A stretch of DNA of 64,000 nt from Flavobacteriaceae bacterium (GTDB taxonomy: Bacteria > Bacteroidota > Bacteroidia > Flavobacteriales > Flavobacteriaceae), in NCBI GenBank assembly GCA_018608625.1, contig JABAZC010000071.1:62001-126000 (forward strand). Direction: 5' to 3'. The first letter of the stretch is position 1. Each line of letters begins with the position of its first letter. Shown here piece by piece: positions 9,502 through 17,344 of the stretch. A model generated the notes under the pieces. That model saw nothing but the letters and a program-made list of their open reading frames with translations, made no database searches and was not told where the DNA came from. The position numbers were made by a program, and so were the translations under genes.

Positions 9502-10368
9502 TTATTTACCTGCTCTGAATAAAAAATCTTTTTCTACTTGGGTTAAACTTTCGTAACCACTTTTACTTATTTTATCAAGAATAAGGTCAATTTGCTTTTG
9601 ATGCGTAAAACGATCAAATTCTTCCTTATTCTTTCCAGCAAAAGAGGAGTTTTTGTTATTCGTTTTTTTGTGAACCGTTTTTAAATTAGATTTTGACTTA
9701 GAAAAATAAGCGGTAACTTTATCTATAAATTCCCCCATATCAATTCCTTTTTGAAATTGTCTAGCGTAAAGATAACCTAGAATATAACCTCCAAAATGTG
9801 CAATAGTACCACCTGAATTCTGAGAAAATAACCCTGGAATATCAAGAACAACCAATGCAATACCGATGTATTTTAATGGAAACTGAAACGTAAAGAAACG
9901 AACCTCTTTAATAGGTAAGTAAACACATAAAAAAATAATAAGAGCACGGACTCCAGCAGAAGCGCCTACTAGTGGTCCTACTGTATTTAAAATTCCGGAT
10001 GGGAATATGTTATAAACTAATACAAAAGCAAGACCCCCTGAAAGAATACCTAACAAATAAACCTTAAGACAAAGGTATGATTTAAATAAATTTGAAAAGG
10101 AACGACCAAAAAAATATAAGACAAGCATATTAAAAAACAAATGACTAAAACTATAATGCGTGAAGCCATAAGTAATAAGAGTCCACGGCATCAAAATCAC
10201 TTTAGAAGCAGACTTAGAAAGCGACAACCATTCCAAACCGAATCCAAATCCCTGAAACTTTAGAATAATTGAGGTGAAAACAAAAAGAACAAAGTTAACA
10301 ACTATGATTTTTTCAAATATATTGAGTCTAGATAATTTGTCTCTGATATCTTGATTTAGATTTGTCAT
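9502..10368 (-). CDS. Rhomboid-family intramembrane serine protease (second copy)
   Basis: This is a 288-residue polytopic membrane protein. The serine motif is GASAG (S137) and the histidine is in TIAHFGGY (H191), so the Ser-His dyad is present; the usual GxSG has an extra alanine-glycine order here (GASAGV). The loop with HLLFNM-type sequence is present (HLFFNMLVLYFFG). A soluble, lysine-rich tail of about 85 residues follows. The start is ATG 10368, which shares one base with the stop of the upstream rhomboid gene (TAATG); the frame extends 3 codons upstream only to a TTG. Confidence 0.88.
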   Translation of the reverse strand: MTNLNQDIRDKLSRLNIFEKIIVVNFVLFVFTSIILKFQGFGFGLEWLSLSKSASKVILMPWTLITYGFTHYSFSHLFFNMLVLYFFGRSFSNLFKSYLCLKVYLLGILSGGLAFVLVYNIFPSGILNTVGPLVGASAGVRALIIFLCVYLPIKEVRFFTFQFPLKYIGIALVVLDIPGLFSQNSGGTIAHFGGYILGYLYARQFQKGIDMGEFIDKVTAYFSKSKSNLKTVHKKTNNKNSSFAGKNKEEFDRFTHQKQIDLILDKISKSGYESLTQVEKDFLFRAGK

Positions 10369-11189
10369 TAGTTCCAACGGAATTTATCAAATTGATTTTT
10401 TTTCCAAAAATACATTAACAAGAAACCTGTTAATGCCCCTCCAATATGTGCAATATAAGCAGTGTTGCTAGGGCTGAAAATAGACACCCCAGTAAATGCA
10501 GAAAACAAGTCTAAAGCAATTATTCCAGGGATGAAATACTTAGCCTTAATAGGGATGGGTAATAAGAACATCATTAATTCCGCATTTGGATTAAGCATTC
10601 CAAAAGCAACTAGTACCCCCATAATAGCCCCCGATGCACCAACCATAGATCCATTACTACTAACTATTAAATCAAACAACATTCGAAAGGAATCTCCGTT
10701 CAGTTGACTCATGCTGTAACCATAACTAGAAAGAACTGGCTCCAGCTTAGATGCCAAAATCTCGCCTTTAAACATGCGGTCACTTAAAATATCTAACCTA
10801 GTCACTTCTTTAATAAAGTCAAAAGAAAACCCTAAGGACTGTAGTTCACTTAGAAGAGGATAAATCTGGATATAGTACACTGCAAAAGTCAATGCTACGG
10901 CACCCAGGCCTGAAGAAATATAAAAGATTAAAAACTTACGTTGCCCGAAAACGCGTTCAACAGCCGTACCAAACATGAATAAAGCAAACATGTTAAACAA
11001 CAAGTGCTGAAATCCGCCATGCATAAACATGTGAGTAAATACCTGCCAAGGCATGAAATAATCACTAAGCGGGTAATAAAGTGCTAATAAGCCATAAAAA
11101 AGATCATTATTACCTAGCAAATAAGCGCCTGCAAAAACGATGCAATTTATGATAAGGAGATGTTTTACTGTAGGGGTAATTTGTCTCAT
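10368..11189 (-). CDS. Rhomboid-family intramembrane serine protease (first copy)
   Basis: The 273-residue membrane protein has the rhomboid markers HGGFQHLLFNM in an early loop, the serine motif VGASGA (S186) and the C-terminal histidine in AHIGGALTG (H248). A soluble-looking insertion of about 70 residues (around 105-175) separates the third membrane helix from the catalytic serine helix. Rhomboids cut single-pass membrane proteins within the bilayer; the substrate is unknown. It starts 2 bases after mutL ends and overlaps the next rhomboid by one base. Tandem rhomboids behind mutL are a common flavobacterial arrangement. Confidence 0.9.
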   Translation of the reverse strand: MRQITPTVKHLLIINCIVFAGAYLLGNNDLFYGLLALYYPLSDYFMPWQVFTHMFMHGGFQHLLFNMFALFMFGTAVERVFGQRKFLIFYISSGLGAVALTFAVYYIQIYPLLSELQSLGFSFDFIKEVTRLDILSDRMFKGEILASKLEPVLSSYGYSMSQLNGDSFRMLFDLIVSSNGSMVGASGAIMGVLVAFGMLNPNAELMMFLLPIPIKAKYFIPGIIALDLFSAFTGVSIFSPSNTAYIAHIGGALTGFLLMYFWKKNQFDKFRWN

Positions 11190-11191
11190 TT

Positions 11192-13024
11192 TTAATTAAA
11201 TTTTTTATCTAATTCATCAACTTTAATCGTTGTGAATATTGTTTTATTTGAGGGCGAAACCGCTGGTTCCTTACAAGAAAATAAAGTATTTACTATATAC
11301 TCCTGCTCTTGACGTTCTAATTTATTTCCATTTTTAATCGCTAAACTTTTAGCAAGTGATTTTGACAATAAATCACTGACACTAAAATTTACATCAGGCA
11401 TTTCATTTTGAATATCTTGGACCAATTGATCAAAAACATTTGGAACATCTGATTCTTTAACTCCGACTGGTAATCCTATTAACTCAACACTTTCATTAGA
11501 AAAGTTAGAAAATACAAACCCGGTTGTTTCTAAAGCTTGTTTGAGGTCCTTCAGTATGTAGATTCCAGAGGTTGATAAATTAAGTTGTAAAGGAAATAAC
11601 AACTGTTGACTCACAGCTTCGTTAACGGTTGTTTTTCGAAGATAATCTTCATAAAGAATACGCTCATGTGCACGATTTTGATCAATAACAACCATGCCAG
11701 ACTTAATCGTATTAATAATGTATTTATTGTGTAGCTGAAATGTTTTTTGAACCTTTCGCTCTGTTGTTTCATCAAATATAGATGATGTCATTTCATCAGA
11801 CTCGTAAGAAACTTGTGAAAAATCATCTGTATTGGATTTGGACTCTAACCCAACATATAAGCCTTCCCAACTTTCTGAAGCAGGCTTGGAGGATAAAGGG
11901 GCTGTATGACTAGAGTTAGAAAAGGGGTTAAAAGAACGGTCGACCTCTACATTTGGAGCGGAAGCTTCACCTCCATTAAGTGCGTAAGGAGTATCTAAAT
12001 TTTTATTGCGCTCAAAATCTAAAACAGGGGCAATACTGAACAGTCCAAGGCTGTGTTTAACAGCTGCTCTTAAAATAGCATACATTGTCTGCTCATCATC
12101 AAACTTAATTTCAGTTTTTGTAGGATGAATGTTTATATCAATACTTTTAGGGTCAACTTGTAAGTTTAAAAAATAACTTGGATGTCTTCCAGGCTGTAAT
12201 AAGCCTTCAAAAGCAGATGATATTGAATGATTTAGGTAAGGACTTTTTATATATCTATTATTGACAAAAAAGAATTGCTCACCTCTTGATTTTTTTGAAT
12301 ATTCAGGCTTTCCAACAAACCCAGAAATTGCTAAAACTTCGGTCGTTTCATCTACAGGAACTAGTTTTTCGTTTGTTTTGCCACCAAACGTATTGACGAT
12401 ACGCTGTCTAAAACTTCCTTTTGACAGGTTAAATAAATCAGTTCCATTGTGATACATTGAGAAGTTAATAGAAGGATGGGCTAGAACAACACGATTAAAT
12501 TCATCAATTATATGTCGTAACTCTACGGAATCAGATTTTAAGAAGTTTCGGCGTGCTGGAATATTAAAAAATAGATTTTTAACTGCTACCGAAGACCCAT
12601 TCAGAGTTGCTATAACCTCTTGAGATGTAACGACACTTCCTTCTACTGTCAAGAGTGTTCCTAATTCGTCAGCCGCTTGTTTGGTTTTCATTTCTACGTG
12701 AGCTATGGCAGCGATACTGGCCAAGGCCTCTCCTCTAAATCCTTTAGTATTGAGGTTAAACAAATCATCGGCAACTTTAATTTTTGAAGTCGCGTGACGC
12801 TCAAAACTCAGACGAGCATCAGTATCACTCATACCTTTACCATCGTCAATAACTTGAATCAGAACCTTACCTGCGTTTTTGACTATCAGCTTAATAGTGC
12901 ATGCACCTGCATCAATCGCGTTTTCAAGGAGTTCCTTAACAACCGAAGCCGGACGTTGAACAACTTCACCTGCAGCGATTTGATTAGCAACATGATCTGG
13001 CAATAATTGAATTATATCGGCCAT
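11192..13024 (-). CDS. mutL: DNA mismatch repair protein MutL
   Basis: The 610-residue protein has the GHKL ATPase core: ELLENAIDAGA (motif I), DDGKGM (motif II), RHATSKI and GFRGEALASI (motif III). A linker of about 80 polar residues follows, then a C-terminal dimerisation domain. At D448-E459 it reads DQNRAHERILYE, so the metal-binding histidine of the MutL endonuclease motif (DQHA..E....E) is asparagine, and I see no CPHGRP motif near the C-terminus. MutL couples MutS recognition to strand incision. It follows two small membrane-protein genes and precedes two rhomboids in one operon. Confidence 0.95.
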   Translation of the reverse strand: MADIIQLLPDHVANQIAAGEVVQRPASVVKELLENAIDAGACTIKLIVKNAGKVLIQVIDDGKGMSDTDARLSFERHATSKIKVADDLFNLNTKGFRGEALASIAAIAHVEMKTKQAADELGTLLTVEGSVVTSQEVIATLNGSSVAVKNLFFNIPARRNFLKSDSVELRHIIDEFNRVVLAHPSINFSMYHNGTDLFNLSKGSFRQRIVNTFGGKTNEKLVPVDETTEVLAISGFVGKPEYSKKSRGEQFFFVNNRYIKSPYLNHSISSAFEGLLQPGRHPSYFLNLQVDPKSIDINIHPTKTEIKFDDEQTMYAILRAAVKHSLGLFSIAPVLDFERNKNLDTPYALNGGEASAPNVEVDRSFNPFSNSSHTAPLSSKPASESWEGLYVGLESKSNTDDFSQVSYESDEMTSSIFDETTERKVQKTFQLHNKYIINTIKSGMVVIDQNRAHERILYEDYLRKTTVNEAVSQQLLFPLQLNLSTSGIYILKDLKQALETTGFVFSNFSNESVELIGLPVGVKESDVPNVFDQLVQDIQNEMPDVNFSVSDLLSKSLAKSLAIKNGNKLERQEQEYIVNTLFSCKEPAVSPSNKTIFTTIKVDELDKKFN

Positions 13025-13026
13025 TT

Positions 13027-13299
13027 TTAGAAGAATATACTTAAATCAAAATCTATGATCCAAAGGAAGATAAATGTCAAAATTAAAATTATAATAGAAA
13101 CTCTTTTGTTGGCTAAGCGGTTAGGGTTCGTTTTGTAGTCACCAATTGCATTTACGATTTTGCCTTTTAAATTTGTTTTTTCGATGGTCACACGAGCATC
13201 ATCAAATTTATGTTTTAGTTCAAAAGGATTACGCTCACCTTTATAAAAGCGAGGCATGTAGTTATATTTGTTATTTTTTCTAGTTTTAAAAAGTCCCAT
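13027..13299 (-). CDS. Small C-terminally anchored membrane protein, unknown function
   Basis: The 90-residue product has a basic, polar N-terminal two thirds (starting MGLFKTRKNNKYNYMPRFYKG) and one hydrophobic helix near residues 68-85, ending in DLSIFF. It has no signal peptide and is probably inserted tail-last with its N-terminus in the cytoplasm. It starts immediately after the 66-residue gene (stop and start overlap by one base) and ends 2 bases before mutL. I do not recognise a characterised family. The tight spacing makes it a real gene rather than a shadow. Confidence 0.7.
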   Translation of the reverse strand: MGLFKTRKNNKYNYMPRFYKGERNPFELKHKFDDARVTIEKTNLKGKIVNAIGDYKTNPNRLANKRVSIIILILTFIFLWIIDFDLSIFF

Positions 13300-13499
13300 T
13301 ATTTAAAAAATAAAGTGTCTAAAAAGTAAAATGCAAATACGCAACTTACTACTAGCGACACCAGCCAAATTAGTGAAAAACCACGTCTATTTCTAGAATT
13401 TCGGGCAGAAATATACTTATTGATTTTATCCGTTTCATTGTCAGATACATCTGAAGTTGGTCTTATATCAAAAATTCTAGGCTGTTTGTGGGAAAACAT
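13299..13499 (-). CDS. Tiny single-pass membrane protein, unknown function
   Basis: This 66-residue protein has a polar N-terminus (MFSHKQPRIFDIRPTSDVSD) and one hydrophobic helix (about residues 43-62). It is the first gene of the operon leading to mutL, the rhomboids and the EEP protein, and it sits behind a good Bacteroidota promoter. Its stop overlaps the start of the next gene by one base. No family is recognised. The pair of tiny membrane proteins next to mutL and ribH may act together, which is inference from adjacency only. Confidence 0.65.
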   Translation of the reverse strand: MFSHKQPRIFDIRPTSDVSDNETDKINKYISARNSRNRRGFSLIWLVSLVVSCVFAFYFLDTLFFK

Positions 13500-13520
13500 G
13501 TTTTTGGTTTTGATTTATTT

Positions 13521-13551
13521 CAAAAATAATTAAATCAATGAACTATAGAAA
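13521..13551 (-). promoter_or_regulatory. Promoter of the small-membrane-protein/mutL/rhomboid operon
   Basis: On the minus strand TATTTTTG (13528-13521) is a perfect TAnnTTTG -7 element, and TTTC (13551-13548) lies exactly 19 bases upstream as a one-mismatch -33 box. The ATG of the 66-residue gene is at 13499, giving a leader of about 15 bases. Confidence 0.6.
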
Positions 13552-13587
13552 GAGAAAATGGTGAAAATTATTAACAGTTGATAAAGG

Positions 13588-14073
13588 TTACATCGTACCG
13601 TTTAGATGAGCCATTTTAATAGCAGTAATAGCGGCTTCCACTCCTTTATTTCCACACTTACCCCCAGATCGATCAATCGATTGCTGCAAATTATTATCTG
13701 TTAAGACACAAAAGACAACCGGTACATCGTTAAGAACATTTAAATCTTTAATCCCTTGAGTAACACCATCACAAACAAAATCAAAATGCTGAGTCTCACC
13801 TTTAATAATACTTCCAATAGCAATTACAACATCTACGTGTTGTTCTTGCATTTTCTTGGCACCATAAATAAGCTCAAAACTTCCTGGTACATGAATTGTT
13901 TTGATGTTGGAAAGTTTAACACCACAATCTAATAAAGCATCTAAAGCACCTCTTAACAAACCTTCTGTAATTTCTGAGTTCCATTCAGAAATTACAATCC
14001 CAAATCTAAATTTTGATGCATTAGGGAGTGCAGATGAATCATAATTTGATAAGTTAGTGTTTTCTGTTGCCAT
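13588..14073 (-). CDS. ribH: 6,7-dimethyl-8-ribityllumazine synthase
   Basis: The 161-residue protein has the lumazine synthase core: FGIVISEWNSEITEGLLRGA at the N-terminus, VPGSFEL, the phosphate-binding GETQHFDFVCDGV loop with the catalytic histidine, and the C-terminal GGKCGNKGVEAA segment. It condenses 5-amino-6-ribitylamino-uracil with dihydroxybutanone phosphate in riboflavin synthesis and forms pentamers or 60-mers in relatives. The gene starts 2 bases after the TPR gene, so they are co-transcribed. The other rib genes are not in the window. Confidence 0.96.
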   Translation of the reverse strand: MATENTNLSNYDSSALPNASKFRFGIVISEWNSEITEGLLRGALDALLDCGVKLSNIKTIHVPGSFELIYGAKKMQEQHVDVVIAIGSIIKGETQHFDFVCDGVTQGIKDLNVLNDVPVVFCVLTDNNLQQSIDRSGGKCGNKGVEAAITAIKMAHLNGTM

Positions 14074-14075
14074 AC

Positions 14076-14843
14076 TTAGTTTATGGCCGCTTCAGCCTTT
14101 CCTATAAAAATATCTATATCTTTAGCTTCAGTACTTTCTGAAAAGTCTGATTTAATTTGATTGAAAAATCCTAAGGCACTACTATAGTTTCCTAACTTTA
14201 ATCCAATAACACCAGCTTTATAGAGATACATAGGAGTTGTGTAGTTATTTGATTTTAATTGGGCTGCCTGTACATAATAATCATAAGCGTCATCTAATTG
14301 CTCTAACTGAACAAACGCGTCACCAATACCTCCTTTAGCAATCGGACCAAGCACATCATCATTGGAAGAAAAAGCGTTTAGATAGGTAACTGCATTTGAA
14401 TAATCTTTCATATTAAGGTAAGCCATTCCAGCGTAATAATTTGCTAAATTTCCAGCTTTGGAACCACTGTATAAATCAGCAATATCTAAAAACCCATATT
14501 TTCCATCAGCACCATTCAACGCCAATGTAAAAAGTGAATCTTTTGAAGCACCGTTAACAGCTTGATCAAAATATTGTTGTGATTGAAACATATCGTTTGT
14601 TGCCTGGCTTTCTTTTGGCTCTTGAATATATTTGTTAAATCCTAGGGACCCTAACACCAACAAAGTGACTAATATTACGATTACAAAAATATATTTTTGG
14701 TTTTTTATAACCCATTCTTCTGTTTTGGAAGCACCTCCGTCGAGAGAGCTTACAATGGAAGCAGTTGTTGATTCGTCTTCAATGGATATTTCTTTTTCTG
14801 CCTTCGTGGTCGGTTTTCCGCCGCGTTTCTTATATGTTGCCAT
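14076..14843 (-). CDS. TPR-repeat membrane-anchored protein (YfgM-like)
   Basis: From ATG 14843 the protein has 255 residues: a basic cytoplasmic start (MATYKKRGGKPTTKAEKE), one membrane helix near residues 52-72, then helical TPR-type repeats (NYYAGMAYLNMKDYSNAVTYL; DAYDYYVQAAQ; LGNYSSALGFF). The topology, with one helix and a periplasmic TPR domain, resembles YfgM, which assists the secretory chaperone network, but the match is architectural only. The longer open frame begins at TTG 14867 and adds 8 non-conserved residues, so I prefer ATG. It is the promoter-proximal gene before ribH. Confidence 0.8.
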   Translation of the reverse strand: MATYKKRGGKPTTKAEKEISIEDESTTASIVSSLDGGASKTEEWVIKNQKYIFVIVILVTLLVLGSLGFNKYIQEPKESQATNDMFQSQQYFDQAVNGASKDSLFTLALNGADGKYGFLDIADLYSGSKAGNLANYYAGMAYLNMKDYSNAVTYLNAFSSNDDVLGPIAKGGIGDAFVQLEQLDDAYDYYVQAAQLKSNNYTTPMYLYKAGVIGLKLGNYSSALGFFNQIKSDFSESTEAKDIDIFIGKAEAAIN

Positions 14844-14864
14844 GTTCGTATTATTAATGAAGGT

Positions 14865-14872
14865 CAAAAATA
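14865..14872 (-). promoter_or_regulatory. -7 promoter element for the TPR protein/ribH operon
   Basis: TATTTTTG read on the minus strand (14872-14865) is a perfect TAnnTTTG match, 21 bases upstream of the ATG at 14843. A -33 box is not clear: CTTT lies at the right distance and a TTTG lies 24 bases away. Confidence 0.5.
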
Positions 14873-14981
14873 TAATTTTTATTCGTAAAAAAAAGGCAAA
14901 TTATTTGTTATTTTTCAATAATTTGCAGCATCTTTTTAAAGTACCCTCAAGAAGATAATTTAAAATTTAGACCAATTTTTC

Positions 14982-16061
14982 ATGATTTTGAAATCATTAA
15001 GTTTATTAAACTACAAAAATTTCGAAGCCTACACGGTAGAATTTGATGCAAAAATTAATTGTTTTGTAGGGTCTAATGGCGTTGGAAAAACAAATGTGTT
15101 AGATGCTATTTACCATTTGTCCTTTGGGAAAAGCTATTTTAACCCCATAGCCTCTCAGAATATTAAGCATAATGAAGATTTCTTTGTCGTAGACGGAGTC
15201 TATGAGAAAAATCAACGAGATGAAAAAGTAATTGTTTCTCTAAAAAGAGGTCAAAAGAAAGTGATCAAGCGGAATGGAAAAGCATACGAACGCTTTAGTG
15301 ACCATATTGGATTTCTACCCCTAGTCATCATATCTCCAGCGGACCGAGATTTAATTGTTGAAGGAAGTGAAACCCGTAGAAAATTCATTGACGGCGTTAT
15401 TTCTCAAAGCGATAAAAGCTATTTAGAATGCTTATTAAATTACTCTAGAATTCTGTCACAAAGAAATGCTCTCTTAAAATACTTTGCCTTAAACAATAAC
15501 TTTAACAAAGATACTTTAGACATTTATAACGAGCAACTTAGCTGTTATGGAAGCAGCATTCACGATAAGAGAAAATTGTTCCTAGAAGCGTTTACACCCA
15601 TCTTTAAAAGCCGATACAAATCAATCAGTAACGACCATGAAATTGTAGAACTATCCTATAGTAGTCAACTACACCACAGCTCGTTGTTAGAATTATTTAA
15701 GACCAATATAAATAAAGACCGTATGCTTCAATATACAAGTATGGGGGTTCATAAAGATGATTTAGATTTTTCAATTAAAGGATATCCTGTTAAAAAATTT
15801 GGAAGTCAAGGTCAGCAAAAATCATTTTTAATCGCTCTTAAACTTGCGCAATTTGATTTTATTAAAGCACAAAGCGGCGTCACTCCAATCCTCCTACTGG
15901 ATGATATTTTTGACAAACTAGATGAACAACGTGTTTCTCAAATAATTAAACTGGTTGATGACGAGAATTTCGGGCAGCTGTTTATTTCTGATACTCATGC
16001 TGATAGGACTGAAAAAGCAATCAAAAGTTTTCATCAATCTTATCAAATGTTTCAATTGTGA
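14982..16061 (+). CDS. recF: DNA replication and repair protein RecF
   Basis: The 359-residue protein starts [21 protein letters not shown] and carries Walker [10 protein letters not shown] at residues 30-38, the RecF segment [27 protein letters not shown], the ABC signature region [17 protein letters not shown] and Walker [15 protein letters not shown]. RecF loads RecA at gapped DNA together with RecO and RecR. It is transcribed divergently from the TPR/ribH operon. Its stop TGA overlaps the GTG start of the following lipoprotein gene. Confidence 0.95.
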   Translation: MILKSLSLLNYKNFEAYTVEFDAKINCFVGSNGVGKTNVLDAIYHLSFGKSYFNPIASQNIKHNEDFFVVDGVYEKNQRDEKVIVSLKRGQKKVIKRNGKAYERFSDHIGFLPLVIISPADRDLIVEGSETRRKFIDGVISQSDKSYLECLLNYSRILSQRNALLKYFALNNNFNKDTLDIYNEQLSCYGSSIHDKRKLFLEAFTPIFKSRYKSISNDHEIVELSYSSQLHHSSLLELFKTNINKDRMLQYTSMGVHKDDLDFSIKGYPVKKFGSQGQQKSFLIALKLAQFDFIKAQSGVTPILLLDDIFDKLDEQRVSQIIKLVDDENFGQLFISDTHADRTEKAIKSFHQSYQMFQL

Positions 16062-16474
16062 AAAAAATAATCACACTTTTATTGGCATCTCTACTGTACA
16101 GCTGCCAATCGGACGTAATAAACTACATTCCTTATGTTGAAGGTTATTGGGAAATTGTAAGCGCTACAAAAGACCAAAAAAAGATCAAAGATTTTAAAAT
16201 AAGTGGAACCATTGATTATTTTAAGATAAATGATAATTTGAGCGGATACCGAAAAAAAGTAACCCCACGATTTGACGGTGCTTTTGAAATATCTCAAGAC
16301 CAATCGAACTTTAAACTTAGCATCGAAGACCACCAACTATGGATTAACTATAACAGTAATGGTGTCGTTTACAAAGAACAAATTTTGCGCGCCAATGAGG
16401 CTAGTTTAATAATCTCAAATAGTAACGGCTTTTGTTACTACTATAAACCTTACGAACCTTTAATTTTTGATTAA
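16058..16474 (+). CDS. Predicted lipoprotein of unknown function
   Basis: The 138-residue product has a short lipoprotein signal ([16 protein letters not shown], lipid-modified Cys16). The mature part looks like a small beta-barrel of the lipocalin-like kind often seen in Bacteroidota lipoproteins ([13 protein letters not shown] at the start, alternating strands, then a CYYYK end), but I cannot place it in a named family. The start is GTG 16058, overlapping the recF stop (GTGA). Its stop is adjacent to the ATG of the DciA-like gene (TAATG), so three genes of different roles are tightly coupled. Confidence 0.7.
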   Translation: MKKIITLLLASLLYSCQSDVINYIPYVEGYWEIVSATKDQKKIKDFKISGTIDYFKINDNLSGYRKKVTPRFDGAFEISQDQSNFKLSIEDHQLWINYNSNGVVYKEQILRANEASLIISNSNGFCYYYKPYEPLIFD

Positions 16475-16770
16475 TGAGTAAGCGACATAACGACCAACAA
16501 AAGATTGATGATTTACTGAAATCATTTGTAAAAGAAAATAAACTTGAAAAAGGCTTAGACAAAGTTAATGTCGAAGCTGCTTGGAGAGATTTGATGGGCA
16601 ATGGTGTGAATAACTACACCAATAGCGTAAAACTACATCAAGACACTCTCTACGTAGAACTTAGCTCTTCAGTACTTCGTGAAGAACTTAGTTATGGAAA
16701 GGATAAAATCGTAACCATGCTAAACGAAGCATTAGGGAAGAACCTCATCACTAAACTTATATTAAGGTAA
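16474..16770 (+). CDS. DUF721 / DciA-like protein
   Basis: The 98-residue protein matches the DUF721 domain: AAWRDLMGNGVNNYTNSVKL followed by a strand-rich part LYVELSSSVLREELSYGKDKI and a C-terminal helix with LNEALG. DciA proteins of this family are the ancestral loaders of the replicative helicase DnaB in bacteria lacking DnaC. Here the protein is only the core domain, as is common in Bacteroidota, and whether it loads helicase has to be inferred from the family. Its position two genes after recF suits a replication role. Confidence 0.8.
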   Translation: MSKRHNDQQKIDDLLKSFVKENKLEKGLDKVNVEAAWRDLMGNGVNNYTNSVKLHQDTLYVELSSSVLREELSYGKDKIVTMLNEALGKNLITKLILR

Positions 16771-16783
16771 TAAATGAGTGTAA

Positions 16784-16813
16784 AAAAAGCCACAGTCTAA
16801 ATTGTAGCTTTTT
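16784..16813. terminator. Bidirectional intrinsic terminator between the DciA-like gene and ndk
   Basis: AAAAAGC (16784-16790) pairs with GCTTTTT (16807-16813), and ACA/TGT extend the stem across one mismatch. The A-tract on one side and T-tract on the other make it usable from both strands, fitting the convergent genes. The outer sequence is nearly identical to the terminator at 48319-48347. Confidence 0.65.
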
Positions 16814-16834
16814 ATAATTTTTCGATTGAGGAAA

Positions 16835-17254
16835 TTAAAACATCTCTCTTTCTGAAAAATGAAAAGCACCTTCAATTGCTGCATTTTCATCGCTATCACT
16901 TCCGTGAACTGCATTTTGGCTGATAGATTCTGCAAACATATTACGAATAGTACCCTCTGCCGCTTCTGCAGGATTTGTAGCACCAATTAATGTTCTAAAA
17001 TCTTGAACCGCATTTTCTTTTTCGAGAATGGCCGCAACGATTGGACCGCCTGTCATATATTGTACTAGTTCACCAAAAAATGGACGCTCGTTATGAACTG
17101 CATAAAAAGCCTCTGCATCCGCAGTAGTAAGTTGAGTTAATTTCATTGATACGATTCTAAAACCTGAAGCTGTGATTTTTTCTAATATTGCACCAATATT
17201 TCCATTTTCAACAGAATCTGGCTTAAGCATTGTAAACGTTTTATTTGTAACCAT
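16835..17254 (-). CDS. ndk: Nucleoside diphosphate kinase
   Basis: The 139-residue protein has the NDK fold signatures: [13 protein letters not shown] at the start with the lysine that contacts ATP, and the active-site loop NAVHGSDS with the phosphorylated histidine H117. It exchanges the gamma-phosphate among NTPs and dNTPs and supplies substrates to RNA, DNA and (with RelA/SpoT) ppGpp metabolism. It is a single-gene unit with its own promoter, divergent from nrnA, and ends at a bidirectional terminator. Confidence 0.97.
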   Translation of the reverse strand: MVTNKTFTMLKPDSVENGNIGAILEKITASGFRIVSMKLTQLTTADAEAFYAVHNERPFFGELVQYMTGGPIVAAILEKENAVQDFRTLIGATNPAEAAEGTIRNMFAESISQNAVHGSDSDENAAIEGAFHFSEREMF

Positions 17255-17276
17255 GATGTTTATGTAAATTTTTTGG

Positions 17277-17307
17277 CAAAAATAAGGATTTTCTATAGAT
17301 AATCAAC
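17277..17307 (-). promoter_or_regulatory. ndk promoter
   Basis: On the minus strand a perfect -7 element TATTTTTG lies at 17284-17277 and a one-mismatch -33 box GTTG at 17307-17304, spaced by exactly 19 bases. The leader to ATG 17254 would be about 20 bases. Its -33 box abuts that of the divergent nrnA promoter. Confidence 0.65.
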
Positions 17308-17338
17308 TTTACAACTATTTTAAAAATTTGTATCTTTG
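17308..17338 (+). promoter_or_regulatory. nrnA promoter, possibly giving a leaderless transcript
   Basis: TTTA (17308-17311), 19-base spacer, then the perfect -7 element TATCTTTG (17331-17338). The -7 element ends only 6 bases before ATG 17345, leaving almost no room for a ribosome-binding site. Confidence 0.65.
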
Positions 17339-17344
17339 TTGACT

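Noticed and set aside
14844..14867. TTG start for the TPR protein
   Set aside because: The 8 extra residues overlap the -7 element region and an in-frame ATG with a typical basic N-terminus follows.
14632..14958. 108-codon frame opposite the TPR membrane protein
   Set aside because: Its lower half mirrors the coding strand of the TPR protein and its upper part covers the promoter; no independent support.
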